Assembly (NCBI RefSeq): GCF_002217755.1
Contig: NZ_BCFL01000030.1
Coordinates: 1 to 64,000, forward strand
Length of the DNA stretch: 64,000 bases
Direction: 5' to 3'
Source of the DNA: Streptomyces hyaluromycini
Lineage (GTDB): Bacteria; Actinomycetota; Actinomycetes; Streptomycetales; Streptomycetaceae
This document shows positions 51,734-59,890 of this stretch, piece after piece. Position 1 is the stretch's first letter. Each line of letters begins with the position of its first letter. Below the pieces are notes generated by a model that worked only from the letters and a program-made list of their open reading frames with translations, was not told the origin of the DNA and ran no database searches. The translations under genes were made by a program, and so were the position numbers.

Positions 51734-53254
51734 TCAGGCCAGGTTGATCCAGGTGGTCTTCAGCGCCGTGTACGCGTCCAGCGCGTGCAGGGACTTGTCG
51801 CGTCCCGCGCCGGTGGCCTTGAAGCCGCCGAACGGGGTGATGACGTCACTGGCGTCGAAGGTGTTGACCCAGACCGTGCCGGCCCGCAGCCGCTTCGCGG
51901 TGCGGTGGGCGACCGTCACGTCCCGGGTCCAGACGGCGGCGACCAGCCCGAAGTCGCTCTCGTTCGCGAGCCGTACGCCCTCGTCGACGTCACCGTCGTA
52001 CGACACGACGGCGAGCACCGGGCCGAAGATCTCCTCCTGGCCCACGACGGAGGTGTTGGCCACGCCGTCGAGCACGGTCGGCTCGACGAAGCTGCCGCCG
52101 GTGCCGGTGAGGGTGCGCCCGCCGCCCAGCAGCACCCGCGCTCCGTCCGCCCTGCCGCGCTCGATGTAGCCCAGGACCTTGGCGAGTTGGGCCTCGTCCA
52201 CGACGGGTCCCATGACGGTGGCCGGGTCGAGCGGGTCGCCGACGCGGAAGGTCTCGGCGGTGATCCGCCGTACGGCGTCCAGGAGCCGGTCCTTGACCGA
52301 GGCGTGCACGACGACCCGGGAACCGGCGTTGCAGGTCTGCCCCGCGTTGTAGAAGATCCCCCACGCCACGGCGGACGCGGCGGCCTCGATGTCGGCGTCG
52401 GCCAGGACGAGTTGGGGCGACTTGCCGCCCGCCTCCACGGCGACCTGCTTGCCGTTGGACTCGCCCGCGTACACCTGGAAGAGACGGGCGACCTCGGCCG
52501 AACCGGTGAAGGCGATCTTGTCGACGTCCGGGTGGCGGCCGAGGGCCTGACCGGCGACCTCGCCGCGACCGGGGACCACGTTGAGCACGCCGTCGGGCAG
52601 CCCCGCCTCGGTGGCCAGCGCCGCGAGGCGGAGCGCGGCGAGCGAGGTCTGCTCGGCGGGCTTGAGGACCACGCTGTTGCCGGTGGCGAGCGCCGGGCCC
52701 AGCTTCCAACTGGCGATCAGCAGCGCGTAGTTCCACGGCACGACCGCGCCGACGACACCGAGGGGTTCGCGGGTGATCAGTGCCAGTGCGTCGCCGGGGG
52801 TCGGGGCCACCTCGTCGTACGTCTTGTCGATCGTCTCGGCGTACCAGGCGATGGTCTCCGCCGCCTTGGCGACGTCGATGCGCACCGACTCGGTGATGGG
52901 CTTGCCCATCTCCAGGGTGTCGAGCAGGGCCAGTTCCTCGGCGTTGGCGAGGATCAGTCCGGCCCAGTGCAGCAGGATCCGCTTGCGCTCCTTGGGCGCG
53001 AGGTCACGCCAGCGGCCGTCCTCGAAGGCGGCCCGCGCGGACCGTACCGCCCGGTCGACGTCCTCGGCCCCCGCCGCCTGCACCTGGGCCAGCACCGCGC
53101 CGTCGCGGGGCGAGACGCTGGTGAAGGAGTCGCCGGAGGTGGCGTCGGTGAAGGAGCCGTCGACGAACGGGCGTGTCTCGAAGGCGAGTTTGTCCGCAGC
53201 GGCCAGCCAGTCGTCGTACGAGCGCGCCAGCAACTCGGCGATGGTGTACGTCAC
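51734..53254 (-). CDS. NAD(P)-dependent aldehyde dehydrogenase
   Basis: A 506-residue aldehyde dehydrogenase. GVVGAVVPWNYALLIASWKL marks the cofactor fold, the catalytic Cys lies in FYNAGQTCNAGSR and the general-base Glu in VAVEAGGKSPQ. The GTG start at 53254 has GGAGG five bases upstream and overlaps the stop of the racemase-family gene. Full length for the family. Confidence 0.93.
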   Translation of the reverse strand: MTYTIAELLARSYDDWLAAADKLAFETRPFVDGSFTDATSGDSFTSVSPRDGAVLAQVQAAGAEDVDRAVRSARAAFEDGRWRDLAPKERKRILLHWAGLILANAEELALLDTLEMGKPITESVRIDVAKAAETIAWYAETIDKTYDEVAPTPGDALALITREPLGVVGAVVPWNYALLIASWKLGPALATGNSVVLKPAEQTSLAALRLAALATEAGLPDGVLNVVPGRGEVAGQALGRHPDVDKIAFTGSAEVARLFQVYAGESNGKQVAVEAGGKSPQLVLADADIEAAASAVAWGIFYNAGQTCNAGSRVVVHASVKDRLLDAVRRITAETFRVGDPLDPATVMGPVVDEAQLAKVLGYIERGRADGARVLLGGGRTLTGTGGSFVEPTVLDGVANTSVVGQEEIFGPVLAVVSYDGDVDEGVRLANESDFGLVAAVWTRDVTVAHRTAKRLRAGTVWVNTFDASDVITPFGGFKATGAGRDKSLHALDAYTALKTTWINLA

Positions 53255-54363
53255 TTGATCCTCCAGCGGTCGATCGCGTCCTCGTCCAGCTCGACGCCGA
53301 GGCCGGGCAGGTCCGGGACCTCCAGATCGCCGTCGGCGTTCACCCGCACCGGCTCGGCGAGCATGAAGTCGCGGCGCTCGGGGGTCCAGCCGGGCGGGTC
53401 GTACGGGAACTCGAAGAACGGGCCGCCGCCGACGCCCGCCGCGACATGGAGGTTGGCGAGCACACCGATGCCGTTGGTCCAGCTGTGCGGGGTGAACTGA
53501 CGGTGCTTCAGCTGGGCCAGTTCGGCCAGGGTGCGGGCGCGGTGCATGCCGATCGCCAGCACCACGTCCATCTGGTAGATGTCGAGGGCGTCCGCTTCGA
53601 GGTAGCGCAGCAGCTCGGTGGGGGAGTGGTGCATCTCGCCGGCGGCGATCCGCACCCCCGGGTTCTCGGCGCGCAGTTGCCGGAAGCCGTTCAGGTCCGC
53701 GTACGGCAGCGGCTCCTCCACCCAGAACACGTCGAGTTCGGCGAGCCGGGCGACGGTCTTGCGGGTCCTGGCGAGGTCGGAGGCGTTCGCGGTGTCGCCG
53801 GCCATCCGCCAGGACTGATTGAGGTCGACCATGATCTCGAAGCCGGGCCCCAGTTCCTCGCGTACCGCCCGCACCGCCGCGATGCCCTCGTCGATGCGGT
53901 TGCGGTCGATGCGGATCTTCATGGCGCGGAAACCGGCCTCGCGCACCTTCAGGGCGGTCTCGACGCGCTCCTCGGGGGATTTCAACTCGCCGGAGGAGGC
54001 GTAGGCGGGCAGCTTCTTCGCCGCGTTGCCGAAGAGCTCCGACACCGGGCGGCCGTGCACCTTGCCGATGACGTCCCACAGCGCGGCCTCCAGCGGCCAG
54101 TAGTGGGCGCCGTGGAAGTTGGCGGTCTCGATCGCCCGCACATGCCGGGTGATGTCGAGCGGGTCCTCGCCGACGAACAGGTGCTTGTACGTCTCGAAGC
54201 CGTCCATGAGATCGCCGGAACCGATGCCGGTGATCCCCTCGTCGGTGTGGACGCGCACGATCGTCGCGTCGAAGACGCGGCGCGGCTCCGGGTCCCAGGC
54301 GGCGCGGAACGGCGGGTCCAGCTCCAGCCGCAGCCGGTCCAGGACGATGTCGGTGATCTTCAT
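53251..54363 (-). CDS. Mandelate racemase/muconate lactonising enzyme family protein
   Basis: A 370-residue enolase-superfamily enzyme. The barrel shows Lys in AMKIRIDRN, metal ligands Asp in IMVDLNQSW, Glu in FWVEEPLPYADL and Glu in IAAGEMHH, and the Asp/His dyad (YQMDVV, FTPHSWTNG) that marks the mandelate racemase subgroup. Such enzymes are mostly sugar-acid dehydratases. Overlaps the neighbouring genes by four bases on each side. Confidence 0.9.
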   Translation of the reverse strand: MKITDIVLDRLRLELDPPFRAAWDPEPRRVFDATIVRVHTDEGITGIGSGDLMDGFETYKHLFVGEDPLDITRHVRAIETANFHGAHYWPLEAALWDVIGKVHGRPVSELFGNAAKKLPAYASSGELKSPEERVETALKVREAGFRAMKIRIDRNRIDEGIAAVRAVREELGPGFEIMVDLNQSWRMAGDTANASDLARTRKTVARLAELDVFWVEEPLPYADLNGFRQLRAENPGVRIAAGEMHHSPTELLRYLEADALDIYQMDVVLAIGMHRARTLAELAQLKHRQFTPHSWTNGIGVLANLHVAAGVGGGPFFEFPYDPPGWTPERRDFMLAEPVRVNADGDLEVPDLPGLGVELDEDAIDRWRIK

Positions 54364-54923
54364 CGGGCGAGCACCTCGGCGGTCGGTGTGTAGAACGGGT
54401 TGGCCGGGCCCTCCTTGGCGGCCGCCAGCACGTCGGACACGGTCGGCGTGCCGGTCACGGCGGCCCGGACCGCGCCGTACGCGGCGGCACGCTGGTTGCG
54501 GAAGGAGGCGTCCAGGTCGGCGACGGCCGGGTTGACCCACACCGCGGCGATGATCAGCAGCTCGTCCGCCTCCGCCGCCGGGATCAGCCCCTCCTCGACC
54601 GCGTCCGCGACCCCCTGCGCGAGGCCGGCCTGGGCGGAACCCCAGGTCGCCCGCTCGTGCAGCTCGCCCGCGGCGGCGGCCTTGGTCACGAACAGGGTCA
54701 GCGGCTTCACCGGCACCGACGGCCGGACGACCGTCAGGAACGGGACGTGCCCGGCGCTCGGGGTGGCCAGCGCCGTGGCCCACGCCGTCTCGACGGGACC
54801 GCCCTTGCGTCCGATCACGATGTTCGTGTGCGCGGCGTCGACGCCGTCGCCGACGAAGGACTCGCCGATCAGCGCGGTCGCCGCGAAACCGGGCGGGCGG
54901 GTGGGGGAAACCGGCGTGGGCAT
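54360..54923 (-). CDS. Formaldehyde-activating enzyme (Fae) homologue
   Basis: A 187-residue protein with the Fae core: IGESFVGDGVDAAHTNIVIG (including the active-site His), GPVETAWATALATP, VRPSVPVKPLTLFVTK and QGVADAVEEGLIP. In methylotrophs Fae joins formaldehyde to tetrahydromethanopterin, a cofactor actinobacteria are not known to make, so the partner must differ or the reaction has changed. AGGAGATC precedes the ATG. First gene of the operon that continues with the racemase-family gene (ATGA overlap). Confidence 0.87.
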   Translation of the reverse strand: MPTPVSPTRPPGFAATALIGESFVGDGVDAAHTNIVIGRKGGPVETAWATALATPSAGHVPFLTVVRPSVPVKPLTLFVTKAAAAGELHERATWGSAQAGLAQGVADAVEEGLIPAAEADELLIIAAVWVNPAVADLDASFRNQRAAAYGAVRAAVTGTPTVSDVLAAAKEGPANPFYTPTAEVLAR

Positions 54924-54964
54924 CGGATCTCCTGGGCCTGGGAAGCGTGATTCACCGGGCGCAG

Positions 54965-54997
54965 AAGGACGAACCCCGTACAAGGACGAACCTCGTA
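54965..54997. promoter_or_regulatory. Direct repeat AAGGACGAACCCCGTA/AAGGACGAACCTCGTA upstream of the Fae operon
   Basis: Two 16-base copies with one mismatch start at 54965 and 54982, 17 bases apart, between the Fae gene (start 54923) and the divergent IclR gene. The spacing places them on nearly opposite helix faces or as half-sites of a multimer; candidate binding site for the IclR regulator. Confidence 0.65.
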
Positions 54998-55151
54998 TTC
55001 GGCGCAGTTCATTCGGCCCGATGCGGCGAATCTAGGTCGGCGGCCACCCCCTCGCAAGGCGCCGGCGGGAATCGAAATGCCGGTTGCTCTGCTGACAACT
55101 TCCACTTTGACCTGGGGTTCCGCTGTCGGTATCCGTGCCTACGATGACTCC

Positions 55152-55940
55152 GTGACCGATTCCTCCGCGGCTTCGCGCGGCCACGGCCTGCGCCGCGACA
55201 TCGACCTCCTCGAAGCGCTCGCCTCCGACGAGGCCCAGAACGCCGGCGGCCTCGGCGTCGTACGCCTCGCCCAGCTGGTGGGCCGGGAGAAGACCCAGAT
55301 CTCCCGGGCCCTGAAGGTGCTGGCCGCCGAGGGCATCGTCGAGCGCGACCCCGACACCCTGGAGTACCGCCTCGGCTGGCGGCTGTTCTCCCTGGTCGCC
55401 CGCACCTCCGAGAGCCGGCTGGTGCGGGTGGCCGAGCCGGTCATGCACGCGCTGTCGGCGGACCTGGAGGAGACCAGCCACCTGTGCGTGCTCAGCGACC
55501 GTGACGTCCTCACCCTGCTGTCCGTCTCGGGGCACTCCTTCCGCGTGCACGGCTGGGAGGGGCGCGGGGTGCCCGCCTGGCGGCTGTCGGCGGGGCGCGT
55601 GCTGCTCGCCGACGCGACCCCGGACGAGCTGTACGTCCGCTTCGGCACCAGCGGCGAGATGCCGGTGCAGGACCTGTGGGCGCTCATCCAGGACGCCCGG
55701 CGGCAGGGCTACGCGCGGGTCAGCGAGGAGTTCGAGGAAGGGCTGGTCGGGGTGTCGGCGCCCATCCGGGACTTCCGGGGCCGGGTCGTCGCCGCCATCA
55801 ACATCTCCGCCCCGAAGTCCCGGTTCGGCGACCGGCTCGACGAGGCGGGGCGCACCACGGCACGGGCCGCGACCCGGGTCTCCGCGCTGCTCGGCTGGGA
55901 GCCCCGGCGCACCCCGTCGGCGCGGGCCAGGCTCACCTGA
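55152..55940 (+). CDS. IclR-family transcriptional regulator
   Basis: A 262-residue regulator: winged helix VVRLAQLVGREKTQISRALK, effector domain LEETSHLCVLSDRDVLTLLS, WRLSAGRVLLADATPDEL and VSAPIRDFRGRVVAAINIS. GTG at 55152 is preferred over the open-frame start at 55077, because the preceding 25 residues are hydrophobic and not family-like. It sits between the divergent Fae operon and the aldehyde dehydrogenase/MFS genes that follow it, so it may control both. Confidence 0.9.
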   Translation: MTDSSAASRGHGLRRDIDLLEALASDEAQNAGGLGVVRLAQLVGREKTQISRALKVLAAEGIVERDPDTLEYRLGWRLFSLVARTSESRLVRVAEPVMHALSADLEETSHLCVLSDRDVLTLLSVSGHSFRVHGWEGRGVPAWRLSAGRVLLADATPDELYVRFGTSGEMPVQDLWALIQDARRQGYARVSEEFEEGLVGVSAPIRDFRGRVVAAINISAPKSRFGDRLDEAGRTTARAATRVSALLGWEPRRTPSARARLT

Positions 55941-56097
55941 CGGCGGCGCTCCCGCGGACTCCCCGCATGATCGGCGAGTTGCCCTCACAGCAACCCCCGT
56001 TGCGATCCGCAGAGGGTGCCTTGTCGGCTCCATGACGCGCTCGTAAATTCACCGCCCATCGGACGAGCCCCGTCCGGAACGGAGAAAAGAGCAGCTC

Positions 56098-57573
56098 ATG
56101 AACCTCGCCGGCATCGACCTCCTGGCCAAGGCGCCGTACGCGGAAGGCGATGTGTTCCTCGGCGGCCGCTGGCTCCCGGCCGCCGACGGACGCACCTACC
56201 CCGTGTACGACCCGGCCACCGGCGACCTGATCCGCCATGTCTCCGCGGCGGGCGAGGAGGACGCCCGCGCGGCGATCGGCGCCGCGGAGTCGGCCGCGGC
56301 CGGCTGGCGTGCGACACCGCCCCGGCGCCGTTCGGAGATCCTGCACGACACGTTCGAGCTGATGCGCGAGCACACCGACGCCCTCGCCCGGCTCATCGTG
56401 CTGGAGAACGGCAAGGCCTACCGGGACGCGGCGGCCGAGGTCGGGTACGCCGCCGAGTTCTTCCGCTGGTTCGCCGAGGAGGCGGTCCGGATCGACTCCT
56501 CCTTCGGCGATGCCCCGGCCGGCGGCTACCGGCACGTCGTGCGCAGACACCCCGTCGGGGTCACCGCGTTCGTGACCCCCTGGAACTTCCCGGCCGCCAT
56601 GGCCACCCGCAAGATCGCCCCGGCGCTCGCGGCCGGCTGCCCGGTGCTGCTCAAGCCCGCCCCGGAGACCCCGCTCACCGCCCTGGCGGTGGCTGTCCTG
56701 CTCACCGAAGCCGGCCTGCCCGAAGGCCTGTTGAACGTGCTGCCCACCGACCGCGCCGCCGAGGTCGGCTCGGCCTGGCTCGGCGACGAACGGGTCCGCA
56801 AGTTCTCCTTCACCGGCTCCACCGCCACCGGCAGACTCCTCCTGGAGCAGGCCGCCGCCAACGTCGTCAACGTGACCATGGAACTGGGCGGCAACGCCCC
56901 CTTCGTGGTCTGCGCCGACGCCGACGTCGACGCCGCCGTACGGGGCGCGATGGACGCCAAGATGCGCGGCGGCGGCGAGGTCTGCATCGCCGCCAACCGG
57001 TTCTACGTCCACGCCGACGTCGCAGCGGAGTTCACCGAGAAGTTCGGTGCCGCCATGGTCGCCGTACGCGCCGGATCCGGTCTGGCGGAGGGCGTCACCC
57101 TCGGCCCGATGATCAACCAGCCGGCCGTGGACAAGATCCGCGACCTGGTCGCCGACGCCCTGGCGCGCGGTGCGCGCATCGCCGCACAGGGCGAAGTGCC
57201 CGACGGACCGGGCCACTTCCACCCCGCGACCGTCCTCGTCGACGTCCCCGACGACGCCCGCATCCTGCACGAGGAGGTCTTCGGCCCCGTCGCGCCGCTC
57301 ACCACCTTCACCGACGAGGACGAGATGCTGGCCCGCGCCAACGCCACCGTCCACGGCCTGGCGTCGTACGTCTACTCCCGTGACGTCGGCCGCGCCCTGC
57401 GCCTCGCCGAACGCCTGGAGGCCGGCATGGTCGGCGTCAACCGCGGCCTGCTCTCCGACCCCGCGGCGCCCTTCGGCGGCGTCAAGCAGTCCGGCCTGGG
57501 CCGGGAGGGCGGCCGCGAGGGCATCGAGGCCTTCCTGGAGACGCAGTACATCGCCCTCGACTGGCCCCTCTGA
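56098..57573 (+). CDS. Aldehyde dehydrogenase (succinate-semialdehyde/benzaldehyde type)
   Basis: A 491-residue aldehyde dehydrogenase. PVGVTAFVTPWNFPAAMATR is the cofactor-side motif, the general base lies in MELGGNAPF and the catalytic Cys in GGGEVCIAANRF. Not closely related to the one at 51734. It follows the IclR gene in the same direction and precedes an MFS transporter by 67 bases. Confidence 0.93.
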   Translation: MNLAGIDLLAKAPYAEGDVFLGGRWLPAADGRTYPVYDPATGDLIRHVSAAGEEDARAAIGAAESAAAGWRATPPRRRSEILHDTFELMREHTDALARLIVLENGKAYRDAAAEVGYAAEFFRWFAEEAVRIDSSFGDAPAGGYRHVVRRHPVGVTAFVTPWNFPAAMATRKIAPALAAGCPVLLKPAPETPLTALAVAVLLTEAGLPEGLLNVLPTDRAAEVGSAWLGDERVRKFSFTGSTATGRLLLEQAAANVVNVTMELGGNAPFVVCADADVDAAVRGAMDAKMRGGGEVCIAANRFYVHADVAAEFTEKFGAAMVAVRAGSGLAEGVTLGPMINQPAVDKIRDLVADALARGARIAAQGEVPDGPGHFHPATVLVDVPDDARILHEEVFGPVAPLTTFTDEDEMLARANATVHGLASYVYSRDVGRALRLAERLEAGMVGVNRGLLSDPAAPFGGVKQSGLGREGGREGIEAFLETQYIALDWPL

Positions 57574-57639
57574 ACCTCGACAGCCTCTGAACCCTTTGCC
57601 CGTCCCCGTCCCCGCACCCGCTCACCCCAAGGACCGCTC

Positions 57640-59007
57640 ATGGCAATGACGCCTGCGACCCAGCAACCGCCCGGCACCCCGGAAGTACCCGCCGACCGCG
57701 CCCGCGAACGCCGCCGCCTGCACACGAAGCTGAAGCTCGCCACCCAGATAGGCGAGGGCATCGACGGCTACATCATCGGCGGCATCGGGATGGCGATGAC
57801 CGCCCTCACCGCCGATCTGCACCTCTCCACCCTCATGGAGGGCCTGGTCGGGGCGTCCCCGCTGATCGGCATCTTCGTCGGCGGCCCGCTCTTCGGCCGC
57901 CTCGCCGACCGCTTCGGCCGCCGTCCGGTGTTCCTCGCCGACATGCTGATCTTCCTGGTCGGCTCGGTGCTCCAGTTCTTCGTCACCGACGGGCTGCAAC
58001 TCTTCCTCATCCGGCTGCTGATGGGCGTGGCGATCGGCGGCGAGTACGCCATCGGCGCCCCGCTGCTCTCCGAGTACGCCCCCAGACAGGGGCGCGGCCG
58101 GCTGCTGGCCAGCCTGGAGATCAGCTGGTACGTCGGCTACGCGCTCGCCACGGTCGTCGGCGCCCTGTTCGCGGACGTCGACGGCGGCTGGCGCTGGTCC
58201 CTGGCCAGCAGCGCGGTCATCGCCGTCGTGTGCGTGTCGTTGCGGGGCGGCATCCCGGAGTCGGCCCGCTGGCTGCTGAGCAAGGGCCGCCGGGAGGAGG
58301 CCGAGGCGCTGATCGAGAGGTACGGCATCGAGATCGACGTCGACGCGGAACTCGACGAGCGGAGCACGACCGGACAGGCCGGGTTCTGGGCGCTGTTCAG
58401 CAAGGACCACCTGCGCAGCACGGTGTTCGCGAGCGTCTTCTGGGCGGCCCTGGTGCTGCCGTACTTCGCCATCGGCACGTTCTGGACGCAGGTCTTCGAC
58501 GCCCTCCACATGGGCGACAACGCGGTCGCGGCGCTGCTCGTCTACTCGTTCACCGCGGTCGCCGGGGTCACGGCCGGCTGCCTGGTCGTGGACCGCATCG
58601 GCCGCCGCAGGCTGCTGATCCCGCCGTTCTGGATCACCGCGGCCTGTCTGGCCCTGGTCGCGGTGTGGCCGCACTCGACGCCCGTCATCGTGGTCGGCTT
58701 CCTCTTCTTCATCTTCCTCAACGCGGCCTCCAGCGCGCTCACCGCGGTCTACCCGCTGGAGGTGTTCCCCACCGCGCTGCGGGCCACCGGCGTCGGCTTC
58801 GCCACCGCGATGAGCCGGGTCGGCGCGGCCGTCGGCACCTTCCTGCTGCCGATGGGCCTCGACCGGTTCGGAGTGGAGTTCGTCCTGCTCGTCGGAGCCG
58901 GGGTGCTCGCGCTCGGCGGCCTGGTCTCCCAGTTCCTGGCCCCGGAGACCACGGACCTGGACCTCGCGAAGGCGGCGCGGGCGGCCCGTGGACCGGCGAG
59001 CGGCTGA
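57640..59007 (+). CDS. MFS transporter, sugar/organic-acid porter type
   Basis: A 455-residue twelve-helix transporter. Signature motifs are GRLADRFGRRPVFLADML (loop 2-3), GGEYAIGAPLLSEYAPRQGR and VDRIGRRRLLIP (loop 8-9), then PLEVFPTALRATGVG. It is likely the importer for whatever the surrounding dehydrogenase and racemase-family enzymes degrade, perhaps a sugar acid or aromatic acid. Confidence 0.92.
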   Translation: MAMTPATQQPPGTPEVPADRARERRRLHTKLKLATQIGEGIDGYIIGGIGMAMTALTADLHLSTLMEGLVGASPLIGIFVGGPLFGRLADRFGRRPVFLADMLIFLVGSVLQFFVTDGLQLFLIRLLMGVAIGGEYAIGAPLLSEYAPRQGRGRLLASLEISWYVGYALATVVGALFADVDGGWRWSLASSAVIAVVCVSLRGGIPESARWLLSKGRREEAEALIERYGIEIDVDAELDERSTTGQAGFWALFSKDHLRSTVFASVFWAALVLPYFAIGTFWTQVFDALHMGDNAVAALLVYSFTAVAGVTAGCLVVDRIGRRRLLIPPFWITAACLALVAVWPHSTPVIVVGFLFFIFLNAASSALTAVYPLEVFPTALRATGVGFATAMSRVGAAVGTFLLPMGLDRFGVEFVLLVGAGVLALGGLVSQFLAPETTDLDLAKAARAARGPASG

Positions 59008-59027
59008 CCTCTCCCGACGTGACGCGG

Positions 59028-59882
59028 CTACGGCTTCTGCGTGAGCGCGGTGACGTCGAGGCCGTCGGCCGACTCGATCTGGCGGAGCGTGTGGAAGTAC
59101 ATCACCGCGTCCTTGTGCCGGGGCTGTTCCTCGGTGGGACCTCCGCCGACGAGCATGCCGAGAAGGACGGCGTTGCCCTTGTCGTCGAGCCGGTACACCG
59201 GCGAGCCGGAGTCACCCTTCCGGGGGCCGGACGAGACCGGCTTGGTGGCGGCGGCGAGGCCGGTCGTGCAGTCGTCGGTGTGCCCCGGATCCGTGCTGCA
59301 CAACGTGCCGTGATCCGGGGTCCGGACCTCGAATCCGCAGTTCGCCTTGGTGACCATCCCGCTGAAGCAGACCAGGTCGCCCTGCGCGACGGAGCCCTTG
59401 CCGACCACCCTGACCGCGCTGGGGACCTGGGGATCGACCCAGATCGTGGCCGCATACGTCTGCGGTCCGGACTGCCCGCGCACACCGGTGATCAGCTCCA
59501 TGTCGTGGCGTCCGTCGGGAACACCCGCCTCGAACTTCACGACCGTGACCGTGCCGAAGTCGATGTCGCCGCCGGACCGATCATGGCCGGAACCGAGATC
59601 GGTGTCCTTCTTGAAGCAGTGCCCGGCGGTCACCATGCCCTTCTTCCTGGGGTCGGCGTTGAACCGCACGGCGAATCCGGAGGTGCAGTGGTAGTCGCTC
59701 TCCTGCACGGTCGGGAAGACGGAGAGGGCCGCGCCGCCGAAGTGCGGTTGCACGTCATTGGCCCGGCCGTACGGCGCCGGTTCGGCCAGCGGGCGTGGGG
59801 TGTCGAGCGCCGACGGCACCAGGCTGAGGCAGCCCACGGCGGCAAGGGCGACGGCGTAACCGGTGGGTGTCCGCGTGCGCAT
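59028..59882 (-). CDS. Secreted S1-type serine protease
   Basis: A 284-residue protein with an N-terminal signal (YAVALAAVGCLSLVPSAL) and a chymotrypsin-fold domain. The His motif is MVTAGHCFKK, the Asp is likely in RHDMEL, and the Ser motif is PRKGDSGSPVY; four or more cysteines could form disulfides. It starts eight bases after the end of the giant protein gene, so they are cotranscribed. It probably works outside the cell, possibly on the partner protein. Confidence 0.88.
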   Translation of the reverse strand: MRTRTPTGYAVALAAVGCLSLVPSALDTPRPLAEPAPYGRANDVQPHFGGAALSVFPTVQESDYHCTSGFAVRFNADPRKKGMVTAGHCFKKDTDLGSGHDRSGGDIDFGTVTVVKFEAGVPDGRHDMELITGVRGQSGPQTYAATIWVDPQVPSAVRVVGKGSVAQGDLVCFSGMVTKANCGFEVRTPDHGTLCSTDPGHTDDCTTGLAAATKPVSSGPRKGDSGSPVYRLDDKGNAVLLGMLVGGGPTEEQPRHKDAVMYFHTLRQIESADGLDVTALTQKP

Positions 59883-59890
59883 GGGCTGCC

